From CAZYQW01 sp964649825 (GTDB lineage: Bacteria; Planctomycetota; B15-G4; JADJEK01), in NCBI GenBank assembly GCA_964649825.1, contig CAZYQW010000108.1, positions 124,001 through 188,000 of the forward strand: a stretch of 64,000 nucleotides of DNA, written 5' to 3'. Below are positions 41,245 to 49,544 of this stretch, one piece after another; position 1 is the first letter of the stretch, and each line of letters begins with the position of its first letter. The notes below the pieces were generated by a model. That model did no database searches. It worked only from the letters and a program-made list of their open reading frames with translations, and was not told the origin of the DNA. The translations under genes were made by a program, and so were the position numbers.

Positions 41245-41616
41245 TCAGGACGCTTCCGACATTCGTTCCGTGATGCGGACGACCCGGCCCGCCTCGAACG
41301 TCAAGGTCGTGACGTACAGCGTGGGAGCTCCGACAACGTCGACGCCCATGGCGCCGAATTGCCATTCCACGTGATCGTCGGCGCCGAACAGGATGCACTC
41401 GGGCTGACCCGACGCGTCTCGAACCTCGCCCGCGGTCATCCCCAGCCTCGCGTCGGGCGCCGCCATGCGGAAGCCCAGCCCGGAGGGGATGCCTGTCGAT
41501 GTCTTTCTGCTCGCGCGCTTGGCAACACGCGCGGATGAGGCCTTCACGGCGACCTTCGCCGTCGATCTCGCCCGCTTGCCGGCTTTCGCCACCATAGGTT
41601 TGTCTCCCGACGCCAT
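41245..41616 (-). CDS. Small protein: basic H1-like tail plus BamE/SmpA-like segment
   Basis: A 123-residue protein. Residues 8-45 are Lys/Arg/Ala-rich with spaced AK, KR and RK, like histone H1-type tails. Residues 46-123 (GLGFRMAAPDARLGMTAGEVRDASGQP, then TLTFEAGRVVRI) resemble the SmpA/BamE fold, where lGMt..eV...lG.P is the hallmark. It has no signal peptide, unlike real BamE. Function unknown; the basic tail may bind nucleic acid or membrane. Upstream, it diverges from the urocanase gene. Confidence 0.6.
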   Translation of the reverse strand: MASGDKPMVAKAGKRARSTAKVAVKASSARVAKRASRKTSTGIPSGLGFRMAAPDARLGMTAGEVRDASGQPECILFGADDHVEWQFGAMGVDVVGAPTLYVTTLTFEAGRVVRITERMSEAS

Positions 41617-41762
41617 CTGCCCACGACGGGCGCGATGGCCCCTTCTTCGGACGAATCGGCGCCGCGGCTTGAGGGATTCGCGGGAATTCGTTTGCGTCCG
41701 CGAGCTTCAGCGGGTCGACGGCATCTGCTCCAATGCGTGCGAACCCGAAACCGGAGTCGCCC

Positions 41763-43421
41763 ATGTCCCGGACCGCCGCGATCGTCGCTCCTCGAGGCAC
41801 CTCGATCCGCTGCCGCAACTGGCAGATCGAGGCTCCGCTTCGCATGCTCATGAACAACCTCGACCCCGCGGTGGCCGAGGATCCGGCGCACCTCGTCGTC
41901 TACGGCGGATCGGGAAAGGCGGCGCGCACGTGGGAGTGCTTCGACGCGATCGTGAACAGCCTGACCCGCCTCGAGCCGGACGAGACGTTGCTCGTGCAGT
42001 CCGGCAAGCCGGTCGGCGTGGTCCGGACTCACGCGAGCGCCCCGCGGGTGCTCATCGCCAATTCGCTGCTCGTGCCGCATTGGGCCAATTGGGACCACTT
42101 CCGCGATCTCGAGCGCCGCGGTCTCATCATGTTTGGACAGATGACGGCCGGCTCTTGGATCTACATCGGCAGCCAGGGCATCGTGCAAGGGACGTACGAG
42201 ACGTTCGTCGAGGCGGGGCGGCGGCACTTCGGCGGCGACCTCGCCGGCCGGCTCGTGGTGACCGGCGGGCTTGGCGGAATGGGGGGCGCCCAGCCCCTGG
42301 CTGCCACGATGGCGGGCGCGACCTTCCTCGCGGCGGAGGTCGATCCGAGCCGCAGCCGGAAACGGCTCGACACGCGCTACCTCGATCACCTCACCGGCGA
42401 CCTCGACGAGGCGATCCGACTCGCGCTCGACGCGAAGGAGCGCCGGCACGCGCGATCGATCGCCTGGACCGGCAACGCCGTCGACCTGCTGAATGCGTTG
42501 ATCGAGCGGCACGTCGTTCCTGACCTGCTCACCGATCAGACGAGCGCGCACGACGCGCTGAACGGCTACTTTCCCACCGGCCTTTCGCTGGACGAAGCGC
42601 TCCGCCTGCGCGAGCGCGATCCCGACGGCTACGTCGAACGATCGCGCCGGACGATGGCGGAGCACGTGCGCTGCATGCTCGAGCTGAGGAGGCGCGGCGC
42701 CGTCACGTTCGACTACGGGAACAACCTGCGCGGGCAGGCGCTCGAGGCCGGCGTGAAGGACGCGTTCGACATCCCGGGTTTCGTGCCGGAGTACATCCGA
42801 CCGCTGTTCTGCGACGGCAAGGGCCCGTTCCGATGGGCGGCGCTGTCGGGCGATCCGGAGGACATCCACGCGACCGACGACGCGATCCTCGAGCTGTTCC
42901 CGGAGGACGAGGCGCTCGCGCGTTGGATCCGGCTCGCGCGCGAGAAGATCGCCTTCCAGGGATTGCCGGCGAGGATCTGCTGGCTCGGCTACGGCGACCG
43001 GGCGAAGGCGGGGCTCGCGTTCAACGAGCTCGTCCGTACGGGTCGAGTCAAGGCCCCGATCGTCATCGGCCGCGATCACCTCGACTGCGGCTCGGTCGCG
43101 TCGCCGAATCGGGAGACCGAGGGGATGCGGGACGGCACCGACGCGGTCGCGGACTGGCCGATCCTGAACGCGCTCGTCAACTGCGCGTCCGGCGCGACGT
43201 GGGTCTCCGTCCATCACGGCGGCGGCGTCGGGATCGGTTACTCGATCCACGCCGGCCAAGTCGTCTGCGTCGACGGGTCGAGCGAGTCGGCCGCGCGCGT
43301 CGAGCGCGTCCTCACGAACGACCCGGCGATGGGGATCTTCCGTCACGCGGACGCCGGGTACGAGCGAGCGATCGAGAACGCCCGCACCAAGGGGATCCAG
43401 ATCCCGATGCTGGGTGATTGA
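41763..43421 (+). CDS. hutU: Urocanate hydratase (urocanase)
   Basis: A 552-residue NAD+-dependent enzyme converting urocanate to imidazolonepropionate, the second step of histidine degradation. NAD-binding GGLGGMGGAQP (168-178) and the active-site signature FQGLPARICW (398-407, Cys406) are intact, with VYGGSGKAARTWECF at the N terminus. Length is standard. ATG 41763 is preferred with GGAG 7 nt upstream. hutH is 15 kb away, and neither HutI nor a formiminoglutamate hydrolase is in the window. Its 3' end lies 18 bp from the convergent cupin gene. Confidence 0.96.
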   Translation: MSRTAAIVAPRGTSIRCRNWQIEAPLRMLMNNLDPAVAEDPAHLVVYGGSGKAARTWECFDAIVNSLTRLEPDETLLVQSGKPVGVVRTHASAPRVLIANSLLVPHWANWDHFRDLERRGLIMFGQMTAGSWIYIGSQGIVQGTYETFVEAGRRHFGGDLAGRLVVTGGLGGMGGAQPLAATMAGATFLAAEVDPSRSRKRLDTRYLDHLTGDLDEAIRLALDAKERRHARSIAWTGNAVDLLNALIERHVVPDLLTDQTSAHDALNGYFPTGLSLDEALRLRERDPDGYVERSRRTMAEHVRCMLELRRRGAVTFDYGNNLRGQALEAGVKDAFDIPGFVPEYIRPLFCDGKGPFRWAALSGDPEDIHATDDAILELFPEDEALARWIRLAREKIAFQGLPARICWLGYGDRAKAGLAFNELVRTGRVKAPIVIGRDHLDCGSVASPNRETEGMRDGTDAVADWPILNALVNCASGATWVSVHHGGGVGIGYSIHAGQVVCVDGSSESAARVERVLTNDPAMGIFRHADAGYERAIENARTKGIQIPMLGD

Positions 43422-43439
43422 CCGCCGCCGCGAGCACGC

Positions 43440-43937
43440 TCACGGCGCGGGTCGCGACGTCTCCGACCTGGCGGGTGGGACGGATGCCACGGGGACGCGA
43501 TCTCCCGCCGTGAACGGCGGTGTGTACGTCGAGAGCACGGTCGAGCCGCCGGGCGCGCGGTTCACGTAGGCGTGCGGCACGTTCATCGGCACGTGGATGA
43601 GCTGACCGGCGCGGACCGCGCGCCACTCGCCGTCGAGGAGCACGTCTCCTTCGCCCTCGAGGATGTAGACGGTCTCGTCGCTCTTCTCGTGGACGTGGGG
43701 CGGAACTTCTCCCTGGATGACGACGAACGCGCAGGAGGAGCGCGGTGCGTCGGTCAGCAACGGCACGACGGATGGATCGCCCACCGGGCGCGAGGCGAGC
43801 CGCGCCGCCGCATCGATCACGACCGGCGGGCGCAGCGGCTCCTCGGGGGGGACGATCGAGAAGCCGGGAAAGAGCGTCTGGCAGCCGGCCGGTGCGAGAA
43901 GCGCGAGGAGCGCCGCACAGTTCGCGAGCCTCGTCAT
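43440..43937 (-). CDS. Cupin-domain lipoprotein
   Basis: A 165-residue lipoprotein (signal with LAPAGC lipobox, Cys near residue 19) carrying a single cupin barrel: GEVPPHVHEKSDETVYILEGEGDV supplies the first motif (His-x-His, Glu) and HVPMNVPHAYVN the second His. A metal-binding role is likely; substrate is unknown. Its ATG overlaps the stop of the upstream sulfatase-like gene (ATGA), placing it last in a three-gene operon of three exported lipid-anchored proteins. Confidence 0.8.
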   Translation of the reverse strand: MTRLANCAALLALLAPAGCQTLFPGFSIVPPEEPLRPPVVIDAAARLASRPVGDPSVVPLLTDAPRSSCAFVVIQGEVPPHVHEKSDETVYILEGEGDVLLDGEWRAVRAGQLIHVPMNVPHAYVNRAPGGSTVLSTYTPPFTAGDRVPVASVPPARSETSRPAP

Positions 43938-45481
43938 CGTTCGTCTCCACAATCGATGGTCAGGACCTTCTCCCGGCGCGGCGCGCCGACGTAGCCGAGC
44001 GCCTCGAGCGCCGGATCGATCTCGTCGCTCCGCTGCATCGGATCACGATGCTCGGCCCGGGCCAGGAAGGCGCGCAGCACCTCACGAAGCCGCACCGCGC
44101 GCGGATCGTCGGGAGCGTACACGTTCGCCTGCTCGAGCGGATCGGTCCTGAGGTCGTACAGCTCGAAGCACGCGTACGGAAACCCACGGCCGGGCACGCG
44201 GTGGAACGGCGGCTTGCGCGGCTGCACGCCGCGCGGGTTCTGGATGAGCTTGCTCGTGCCGTCCGAGACCGAGTACATGGAGTCCTCCCACTCGGCAAAC
44301 ACGTGCTCGCGAGCCGACCGATCCGTCGACCCGAGCGCGATCGGCAGGAGGGAGCTTCCCTCGTTGACGGGCGGCGCGGCACCCGCCGCCTCGAGCAGCG
44401 TCGCGAACAGATCGAGGTTCTGCACCAGCGCGTCGGTCACGCGGCCGGCCGCGACGCGGTTTCGCCACGACAGAGCGAGCGGGATCCTGAGGACGCTGTC
44501 GTAGATCGAGTTCCCGTGACCGAAGTAGACGTGGTGATCACCGAGCTCGTCGCCGTGGTCGGACGTGTAGACGACCAGCGCGTCCTCGAGGTGTCCGCGA
44601 GCTTCGAGGACGGAGAAGATCCGCGCGAGCCGGTCGTCGCACCCGCGGACGCCCGCGTCGTAGAGGTGGCGAACGTGCTCGACGTCGGCCACGGTGGGCG
44701 CGCCCTCGCCGAGCGTCCAGGCGTCGAGGTAGGGAGTGACGCCGTCCTTCGGCGCGTCCGGCGGCCCGTTGGGCTCGCGGAGCGGGCCCGAGTAGTCGGC
44801 GTCGACGAACCGCGCCGCGTCGCCCGCGGCCGGAGTGTACGGCTGGTGCGCGTCGTAGAGGTGCACCCAGAGGAAGATCGGCGCCGCGTCGGCGGGCGGG
44901 ATCGACTCGATCCACCGGATCGCCTTCTCGACGACACGCTCGTCCCACTCGCGCTGAAAACGGAACTCCTGGTCGTAGCCCTCCTCGAGGAGCGCGCCGT
45001 CGATGCCGTCCTCGGCCACGTCGAGGCCGCGGATCCAGAACGGCCAGCGACCCTTGTCGAGGTTCGCGCAGAAGCCCGCCGTGCGATAGCCCTCGCGCTC
45101 GAGGAGGACGGGGAGCGGAACGTGCCGGCTGGAGAGGCGCAGGCCGTTCGCTCGCAGGCCGTGGGTGATCGGGTAGTTCCCGGTCAGCATCGACGCGAGC
45201 GACGGGTGCGTTTGACCGCGCGGGGCGTAGCAACGTTCGAAGCGGATTCCCTCGCGCGCGATCCGATCGAAGAGGGGCGTGGGCGATTCGCCCCGCACCG
45301 CCCGTCCGGCCGCGCCGACGTGGTCGGCGCGTAGAGTGTCGACGGTGAACAGGATCAGGTTCGGTCGCGGAACCGACGCGGAATCGCGTCGGCAGCCGGG
45401 GACCGTCGCGAGCGACGCCAGCCCGACGAGCCCGAGGAGCGCGGTCGAGCCGGCGCGCGTCAGTGGCCGTGGACGCGTCAA
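43934..45481 (-). CDS. Sulfatase-superfamily lipoprotein with Thr at the catalytic position
   Basis: A 515-residue alkaline-phosphatase-superfamily protein. NLILFTVDTLRADHVG gives the first metal-binding Asp; VYTSDHGDELGDH gives the second Asp-His block. The segment that in sulfatases reads CxPSRASxLTG is THPSLASMLTG here, so the formylglycine Cys/Ser is replaced by Thr. Such proteins may be phosphatases, phosphotransferases or inactive, so 'sulfatase' is a family name only. TTG start at 45481 overlaps the upstream stop (TTGA); a signal peptide ends TVPGC, a lipobox-like site. Middle gene of the lipoprotein operon. Confidence 0.82.
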   Translation of the reverse strand: MTRPRPLTRAGSTALLGLVGLASLATVPGCRRDSASVPRPNLILFTVDTLRADHVGAAGRAVRGESPTPLFDRIAREGIRFERCYAPRGQTHPSLASMLTGNYPITHGLRANGLRLSSRHVPLPVLLEREGYRTAGFCANLDKGRWPFWIRGLDVAEDGIDGALLEEGYDQEFRFQREWDERVVEKAIRWIESIPPADAAPIFLWVHLYDAHQPYTPAAGDAARFVDADYSGPLREPNGPPDAPKDGVTPYLDAWTLGEGAPTVADVEHVRHLYDAGVRGCDDRLARIFSVLEARGHLEDALVVYTSDHGDELGDHHVYFGHGNSIYDSVLRIPLALSWRNRVAAGRVTDALVQNLDLFATLLEAAGAAPPVNEGSSLLPIALGSTDRSAREHVFAEWEDSMYSVSDGTSKLIQNPRGVQPRKPPFHRVPGRGFPYACFELYDLRTDPLEQANVYAPDDPRAVRLREVLRAFLARAEHRDPMQRSDEIDPALEALGYVGAPRREKVLTIDCGDER

Positions 45482-46587
45482 CGGTTCCGATCGTGCTCCA
45501 GCGGGTCGATGCGGCGGATCCGGGTGATGACCCAGTGCTTGTGCTCGACGCGCAGGGTCAGCTCGAACTCGTCGGTCGTCCGGATGAAGCGATTGTAGAA
45601 CGAGAGCGAGTAGCGGAACTCGGCCGGCACGCCCCATCGCAGGTCCGTTTCGGTGCAGCGCACCGCGAAGTCGAGGTTCGCGCCGTCGGAATCGCGATAG
45701 CGGTGCGGCTCGATCCGCACGTCCCCGACGAGCAGGAAGTCCTTGCTGCCGACGCCGGAGTCGGGAGCCGCTCCCGCCTCGCCGCCCGCCTCGAGCGGAG
45801 CGAGCGAGCCGCCCTGCCGCACCCACGCGCGTTTGCGCAGGTCGCTCGCGAGCGTGGCGCGAAGGTCGTCGCGATGCATCTGGTCGATCGCGTTGATGAA
45901 GATCTCGACCACGTCGGATTGCGGCGAGTACTCGTGGAGCGGGTAGCGACGCATTCCGAAGTCGTCGCCGGCCGGGTCGTCGCCCCACAGGCCGACCACG
46001 AAATCGAACAGCTCGTACGGGCGGATCAGCACCTCGGCGCCGGCGATCAGGGCGTGGGCCTGGACCCCGATGTCCCACGCGTTCTTCGGCACCGGCGGGA
46101 GCGCCGGCACTCCGTCCCGCAGCGGCGCCTCGTACGCCCGCATCGGACCGAGCACGCCGATCAGCGCGCGTCCCTTCGCGTCGGCGTCGCCCCGGCGGTC
46201 GCCGAGGTGCCACTCGCGGTAGCGCCCCTCTTCGTACAGGCCGGTCGAGCGACCGTCGATGCCGAGTCGCCAGCTCCGGTAGTTGAGGTAGGAGAGCCAG
46301 AAGTTCTCGCTCGCGTAGAGCTCGAGCCCGAAGCCCGGGCCCACGCCGACGGACACCTTCAGCAGGTCGATGACGTCGAGCAACCGGTTGGGGAGGTAGA
46401 AGATCAGCCATTCCTGCGCGCTGACGTAGTCGGGGACCGGCGCGGCCTGGGTCGACGATGAGTCGAGCTCGGGGCGGATCGATTCGATGGAGTGGTACGC
46501 CGGTGGAGTGGGCGAGAAGACCGAGCAGGCGCCCAGCCCGAAGAGCAGCGTGACCGTGAGAACGGGTCGCGTCGAATCGAGATACAT
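45478..46587 (-). CDS. Lipoprotein of unknown function
   Basis: A 369-residue lipoprotein: MYLDSTRPVLTVTLLFGLGAC gives a good lipobox (Cys21). The mature protein contains YVSAQEWLIFYLPNRLLDVIDLLKVSVGVGPGFG, reminiscent of planctomycete/proteobacterial exosortase-associated or outer-membrane proteins, and a late HKHWVITRIRRIDPL. I do not recognise a family. GGAGG lies 8 nt upstream of ATG 46587. It leads the operon with the sulfatase-like and cupin genes (TTGA and ATGA junctions). Confidence 0.72.
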   Translation of the reverse strand: MYLDSTRPVLTVTLLFGLGACSVFSPTPPAYHSIESIRPELDSSSTQAAPVPDYVSAQEWLIFYLPNRLLDVIDLLKVSVGVGPGFGLELYASENFWLSYLNYRSWRLGIDGRSTGLYEEGRYREWHLGDRRGDADAKGRALIGVLGPMRAYEAPLRDGVPALPPVPKNAWDIGVQAHALIAGAEVLIRPYELFDFVVGLWGDDPAGDDFGMRRYPLHEYSPQSDVVEIFINAIDQMHRDDLRATLASDLRKRAWVRQGGSLAPLEAGGEAGAAPDSGVGSKDFLLVGDVRIEPHRYRDSDGANLDFAVRCTETDLRWGVPAEFRYSLSFYNRFIRTTDEFELTLRVEHKHWVITRIRRIDPLEHDRNR

Positions 46588-46762
46588 CACGTCGACCTCC
46601 ACCAACCAGATCGGCGGTCTCTGTCATATCGACGTGGTGGGGGGGTTGCAACTGCGATAGGCGCGACGCGCTCAGTCCGATGCAACTCTCTGGAGCTGGG
46701 CGAGCTGGGCCCAATGGGCTGACGGGGTGGGCCGTGCGGGCGGGGCGGTGGCTCCCGCGGCG

Positions 46763-48022
46763 ATGCAGGTGGCTCGGAGCTTGAATCCGCGGCACCGTGG
46801 TGGTCGAGTCGCCGCGACTCACGCATCGAGCCGGAGGAGTGCCACGAACGACTTCAGACGCCACTTCCACCTCGATCCCGAGGTGACGTTCCTGAACCAC
46901 GGCTCGTTCGGCGCGTGCCCGCGGGCGGTGCTGGACGTCCAGAGCGAGCTGCGCGTGCGGCTCGAGCGCGAGCCCGTTCAGTTTTTCGTCCACGAGTACG
47001 GCCGGCGTCTCGACGAGGCGCGCGAGCGAGTGGCCGCCTTCCTCGGAGCGGATCCCGACGGCTTGGCGTTCGTGGTGAACGCGACGACGGGGGTGAACTC
47101 CGTGCTGCGGTCGTTGGAGCTCGCGCCGGGAGACGAACTCCTCGTGACCGACCACGAGTACAACGCGTGCCGGAACGTGCTCGACTTCGTGGCCTCCCGC
47201 GCCCACGCCGAGGTCGTGGTCGCGAGGGTTCCGTTCCCGCTGCTGAGCGAGGACGAGGTGGTGGAGGCGATCGTCGACCGCGTGAGCGCCCGTACCCGCC
47301 TGCTGCTCGTCGACCACGTCACCAGTCCGACCGGCCTCGTGCTGCCGATCGAGCGGATCATCGCGGCGATGAGCGAGCGCGGCGTCGACGTCCTCGTCGA
47401 CGCGGCCCACGCGCCGGGAATGGTCCCCCTCGACCTCCGGGCGCTGGGCGCCGCGTACTACACCGGCAACGCGCACAAGTGGCTCTGCGCGCCGAAGGGG
47501 GCCGCGTTCCTCCACGTCAGGCAGGATCGCCGCGAGTCGGTGCGTCCGGCCGTGATCAGCCACGGCGCCAACGTGCCGACCGACCGGCGGCCGCGCTTCC
47601 GCCACGAGTTCGATTGGGTCGGCACGCTCGATCCGACGCCGTGGCTCACGATCCCGGCCGCGATCGACACCATCGGAGGTCTTCTGCCCGGGGGATGGCC
47701 GGACGTCATGCGGACGAATCGCGCGCTGGCGCTCGAGGCGCGGGAGATCGTGCGTGCGGCGCTCGGCGTCGAGCGCCCCGCTCCCGACTCGATGATCGGG
47801 TCGATGGCCGCGCTGCCGCTTCCGGACGGAGAGGCGGGCCCGCCGTCGTCGCTCTACGTCGATCCGCTCCAGCAGCGTCTGTTCGACGCGCACCGCATCG
47901 AGGTGCCGATCTCGCCGTGGCCGGCTTCCCCCCGGCGCGTGCTGCGGGTCTCGGCGCAGCTCTACAACGACGCCGGGGACTACCGGCGCCTCGCGTCGGC
48001 CCTCGTCGCGCTCGGCGCTTGA
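46763..48022 (+). CDS. PLP-dependent class V aminotransferase (isopenicillin-N-epimerase-like)
   Basis: A PLP enzyme of the class V family. FLNHGSFGACPRAVLD starts the conserved domain; DHEYNACRNVL, HVTSPTGLVLP, LVDAAHAPG and GNAHKWLCAPKG (Schiff-base Lys) follow. The closest named group is isopenicillin N epimerase-like / cysteine desulfurase-like; the actual reaction is unknown. The start is uncertain: ATG 46763 has no ribosome site, whereas an in-frame ACG at 46844 follows a perfect GGAGGAG by 4 nt and would give the usual N terminus. The glycosyltransferase gene begins 22 bp downstream. Confidence 0.85.
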   Translation: MQVARSLNPRHRGGRVAATHASSRRSATNDFRRHFHLDPEVTFLNHGSFGACPRAVLDVQSELRVRLEREPVQFFVHEYGRRLDEARERVAAFLGADPDGLAFVVNATTGVNSVLRSLELAPGDELLVTDHEYNACRNVLDFVASRAHAEVVVARVPFPLLSEDEVVEAIVDRVSARTRLLLVDHVTSPTGLVLPIERIIAAMSERGVDVLVDAAHAPGMVPLDLRALGAAYYTGNAHKWLCAPKGAAFLHVRQDRRESVRPAVISHGANVPTDRRPRFRHEFDWVGTLDPTPWLTIPAAIDTIGGLLPGGWPDVMRTNRALALEAREIVRAALGVERPAPDSMIGSMAALPLPDGEAGPPSSLYVDPLQQRLFDAHRIEVPISPWPASPRRVLRVSAQLYNDAGDYRRLASALVALGA

Positions 48023-48044
48023 TCCCCGCGCACCGGCCCGTCCC

Positions 48045-48722
48045 GTGAACGTCAAGGTCATCATCCCCGCGCTGAACGAGGAGGAGTCGATCGGTCTCGT
48101 GCTCGACGCGATCCCGCGCGACGTGACCGAGGTGATCGTCGTCGACAACGGAAGCCGGGACCGCACCGCCCGCGTCGCGAGCGAGCACGGAGCGCGCGTC
48201 GTCGCCGAGCCCCGCCGCGGCTACGGGCGGGCGTGCTTGACCGGGATCGACGTGGCGGGGACGTGCGACGTCGTCGTCTTCGTCGACGCCGACTTCTCCG
48301 ACCATCCGGAGGAGATGCCGTCGCTGATCGCTCCGATCGCCCGCGACGAGGCCGACCTCGTGATCGGCACGCGCACGACGCGCCCGGAGAACCGCGCGGC
48401 GCTGCTGCCGCAGGCGCGGTTCGGGAACCGGCTCGCGGCGTTTCTCCTGAACCGCCTGTTCGGGGGGACGACGACCGACCTCGGCCCGTTCCGCGCGGTG
48501 CGGCACGAGTCCCTCGTGACGCTCGCGATGGACGACGAGGGGTTCGGTTGGACGGTCCAGATGCAGGCGCGAGCGCTCGCGATGGGGATGCGCGTGGTCG
48601 AGGTCCCGGTGTCCTACCGGCGCCGGATCGGTGTGTCGAAGATCACGGGGACGGTGTCGGGGACGGTGAAGGCGGGGACGAAGATCCTCTACACCATCGG
48701 GCGGGAGGCGTTGAGGAGGTGA
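48045..48722 (+). CDS. Family 2 glycosyltransferase (DPM1/dolichyl-phosphate-type)
   Basis: A 225-residue GT-A fold enzyme: VKVIIPALNEEESIG, VIVVDNGSRDRTARV and VFVDADFSDHPEE (DxD-like) are family 2 hallmarks, and VPVSYRRRIGVSKITG is typical of polyprenyl-phosphate sugar transferases. There is no C-terminal membrane domain. GTG start. Acceptor and donor unknown. Confidence 0.87.
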   Translation: MNVKVIIPALNEEESIGLVLDAIPRDVTEVIVVDNGSRDRTARVASEHGARVVAEPRRGYGRACLTGIDVAGTCDVVVFVDADFSDHPEEMPSLIAPIARDEADLVIGTRTTRPENRAALLPQARFGNRLAAFLLNRLFGGTTTDLGPFRAVRHESLVTLAMDDEGFGWTVQMQARALAMGMRVVEVPVSYRRRIGVSKITGTVSGTVKAGTKILYTIGREALRR

Positions 48723-48807
48723 GCGGGGCCGCCTCCCCGTTCTCGAATACGGGGCACACGGGGGCACACGGGGCGGTTCGCCGGCGGCTGGAACTCGCCG
48801 GTCTGCT

Positions 48808-49512
48808 ATGCTCTCGCTCATGCGCGGACTCGCCTCCATCCTCCTCGTCGCGATGTTCGGCACGGCCGGCTACGTCGTGTACGAGCGGTTCAACGAGCGG
48901 CAGGCGCTCATCGCGTCGCAGGCGCGGGAGCTGCTCGAGAAGGAACGAGTCATCGCTCGGCTCATCGCGTCGAGCCGGGTGGCCCAAGCCATGGTGACCC
49001 GGCGTTGGACGGACGACGACGGCGTCGTCTGGTCGCAGGTCCGCTTCGTCGAGCTGGGTGCGGACGGGAAGCCGCTGTACACGAAGAACGTGAAGGTCCA
49101 GGGCGAGACGGTCTACTTCGACGCGCGAGTGCTGAAGTTCGAGCAGGGTCTGATCGGCGAAGGCGATGGGATGAAGGGAAAGAGCCTCGTCCTGTTCCGC
49201 CGGCTGTTCGGCGAGCATCAGAACCCGGCCCATGGCGAGCCGCTGGACGAGGGGCAGGCCGACGGGGTTCCGCGCGCGTACCGCACCGGCGAGGCGGTCT
49301 CCGCCGTCGAGGTCGCGATGTGGAAGGAGTTCTGGACCTACGCGCGGGACCCGCAGGCGGCGAAGGCGGCCGGCGTCCGCGTCGCCCAGGGCGAAGCGCC
49401 GTACCTGCCGATGGAGGAGAACACGATCTACGACCTGACGGTCGATCACGCCGGCGGCCTCAACATCAAGGCGTCGCCGGTTCCCGCCGTGCTGATCGAC
49501 GAAGACGGCTGA
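48808..49512 (+). CDS. Membrane-anchored protein of unknown function
   Basis: A 234-residue protein (230 from the ATG at 48820): one N-terminal transmembrane helix (about 7-25), a coiled-coil-like stretch (about 27-60), then a beta-rich domain with FVELGADGKPLYTKNVKVQG and KFEQGLIGEGDGMKGKSLVLFRRLFGE. I do not recognise the family. Upstream, 48755-48775 contains two near copies of GGGCACACG. It is followed by the propeller protein gene at 33 bp. Confidence 0.65.
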   Translation: MLSLMRGLASILLVAMFGTAGYVVYERFNERQALIASQARELLEKERVIARLIASSRVAQAMVTRRWTDDDGVVWSQVRFVELGADGKPLYTKNVKVQGETVYFDARVLKFEQGLIGEGDGMKGKSLVLFRRLFGEHQNPAHGEPLDEGQADGVPRAYRTGEAVSAVEVAMWKEFWTYARDPQAAKAAGVRVAQGEAPYLPMEENTIYDLTVDHAGGLNIKASPVPAVLIDEDG

Positions 49513-49544
49513 GCGCCGCCCCGTCGGCGTGCGGAGGAGGCAGG

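Noticed and set aside
45482..48166. Very long minus-strand extension of the sulfatase-like frame (over 1400 residues in total)
   Set aside because: Runs antisense through the aminotransferase gene and through the upstream lipoprotein in another frame; the true start overlaps the upstream stop at 45481.
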